Assembly (NCBI RefSeq): GCF_036227205.1
Contig: NZ_CP109442.1
Span: 310,001-374,000, forward strand
DNA: 64,000 nucleotides
Source of the DNA: Amycolatopsis sp. NBC_01480
Lineage (GTDB): Bacteria; Actinomycetota; Actinomycetes; Mycobacteriales; Pseudonocardiaceae
Reading direction: 5' to 3'
A model generated the notes under the pieces. That model was not told the origin of the DNA. It saw nothing but the letters and a program-made list of their open reading frames with translations, and did no database searches. Shown here piece by piece: positions 63,209 through 64,000 of this stretch (within the stretch, counting starts at the first letter, position 1; every line of letters starts with the position of its first letter). The translations under genes and the position numbers were made by a program.

Positions 63209-64000
63209 CGGAGGGCCGCCGAGACGTAGAATGCGTGGTCCGCGTCGTAGAGGACCGTGCACGAGGTCGAGCCCACCGGGATCGCGATCGGACCCGGACG
63301 GTTCGGGGCCCAGTCCCAGCGCGCTTTCGGCGTACGGAACTCGCCGTCGTAGCCGCCGCCTTCGCCAGTGCCGTTGGGGTCGGCGCCGGTGTCGCCGTAG
63401 AACAGGACCGCACGCACGTGCACGACGTGCCCGAACGAGGTGTGGATGCGCAGCTGCTTACAACCCACCACCCCAAGGTCCACGTGTTCGTTAGTGCCGG
63501 CCGGGGCCGGGGTTCCGAAAGCCATGTCGTCCTCTCCGATGGTCGTGGAAGGCGCCGACGGCGCCTGAGGGGATCCCAGGTCAACCCGGGCGATGTCGAG
63601 GTCGATTCCTCCGGCGAACCCGGGAATGAAACCCTTATCCCAGTACTGGTAGATCCCGAGCTGGGGGTGATCCCACCCGAGCGTCGAGAAGTCAGCGGAG
63701 TTCTGGGAATACCGGGCTGCCCAGAGGACCGTGTTTCCGGTGATGAATCCCGCCGGGTTGCAGGCGCCGGTGAACAGCGACTCCGAGGAGTAGACCACCG
63801 TCAGCTCTTGCCCGGTCTGACGCTGGTACTCCGCCAGGAACGCCTTGATGCCAGCCGAGGTGACGCCCTGGTACTCGGCGTCGAGCATCGGCGGGAGTTC
63901 CCAAGCCCTAGCGCGGACCTGAGCTACGAAGGTGGCTACCTCGGCAGCCGAGGACCCGCGCATGAAGTGATACGGGCCCCGAGGCTTGCCGGCGAACCCG
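63205..64000 (-). CDS. Phage endolysin, GH25 family lysozyme, cut by the window edge
   Basis: The frame is open to the right edge; the visible 265 residues include PRGPYHF, PPMLDAEYQG with GH25 catalytic acids, TVVYSSESLF, and LGIYQYWDKGF with the closing IDLDIARVD. A C-terminal beta-rich module of about 110 residues follows and may bind the wall. The enzyme cuts peptidoglycan. It is translationally coupled to the holin gene downstream. Confidence 0.88.
   Translation of the reverse strand, partial: GFAGKPRGPYHFMRGSSAAEVATFVAQVRARAWELPPMLDAEYQGVTSAGIKAFLAEYQRQTGQELTVVYSSESLFTGACNPAGFITGNTVLWAARYSQNSADFSTLGWDHPQLGIYQYWDKGFIPGFAGGIDLDIARVDLGSPQAPSAPSTTIGEDDMAFGTPAPAGTNEHVDLGVVGCKQLRIHTSFGHVVHVRAVLFYGDTGADPNGTGEGGGYDGEFRTPKARWDWAPNRPGPIAIPVGSTSCTVLYDADHAFYVSAALR

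Larger units (their letters stand above)
58372..64000. mobile_element. End of a prophage or related integrated element (left boundary approximate)
   Basis: From about 58.4 kb the genes become short, tightly packed and lower in GC. They include an XRE-DUF6879 regulator module, overlapping micro-ORFs, a PadR-like regulator, and a holin-lysin pair on the minus strand. The region sits where valS borders folC in relatives. No integrase or att site was identified within the window, so the exact left edge, and whether this is a phage or an integrative plasmid remnant, remain open. Confidence 0.6.

Overview
This 64 kb window is high-GC actinobacterial chromosome, most likely from Amycolatopsis or a close Pseudonocardiaceae relative. 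That reading is inference. It rests on strong GC bias at third codon positions, a mycothiol-dependent enzyme family, the methylglucose lipopolysaccharide gene set, and a gene order matching the mycobacterial block around nirA/cysH, lepA, rpsT/holA, comEC/comEA, DegV-octT-gpgP-rsfS-nadD, proB-obg-rpmA-rplU-rne, ndk and folC. No rRNA, tRNA or CRISPR array was seen.

Layout. 1-4288: a translationally coupled sulfate assimilation operon (sulfite reductase, a 52-residue zinc ribbon, cysH, cysD, cysN, a sirohydrochlorin chelatase) with start/stop overlaps throughout. 4357-13472: mixed metabolic genes, including a guanyl-specific RNase with its barstar inhibitor, an amino acid permease and a nitronate monooxygenase. 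13582-19283: lepA, small enzymes, rpsT and holA. 19416-20826: a SAM-I type riboswitch in front of thrC. 20894-24410: comEC and comEA on the minus strand, separated by two extra hybrid copies of their own junction, followed by a 108-bp triplicated repeat at 24471-24794. 25320-28574: DegV, octT, gpgP, rsfS and nadD. 28897-37554: accessory genes (a RecQ helicase with a phosphoribosyltransferase-like end, an MFS symporter, argS, an FAD monooxygenase, two TetR regulators, an atypical SDR). 37579-44305: proB, obg, rpmA, rplU and an RNase E with an IF2_N-like head. 44823-58281: a secreted subtilase, an ABC-2 exporter, a very large secreted glycosidase/phosphoesterase, ndk, PhoD, DUF4233 and folC.

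From about 58.4 kb the character changes to short, densely packed genes: a HExxH protein, an XRE-DUF6879 regulator module, micro-ORFs including a zinc ribbon, a PadR-like helix-turn-helix protein, and a holin plus GH25 lysin running off the right edge. I read this as one end of a prophage or related integrated element beside folC, where valS sits in relatives.

The most unusual features are the repeats. The comEA/comEC junction is triplicated and keeps an open reading frame with ATGA coupling at both ends. A 108-bp unit is repeated three times upstream of comEA. A decayed duplication lies between rpsT and holA. A perfect 22-bp palindrome is read in frame inside the start of cysD.
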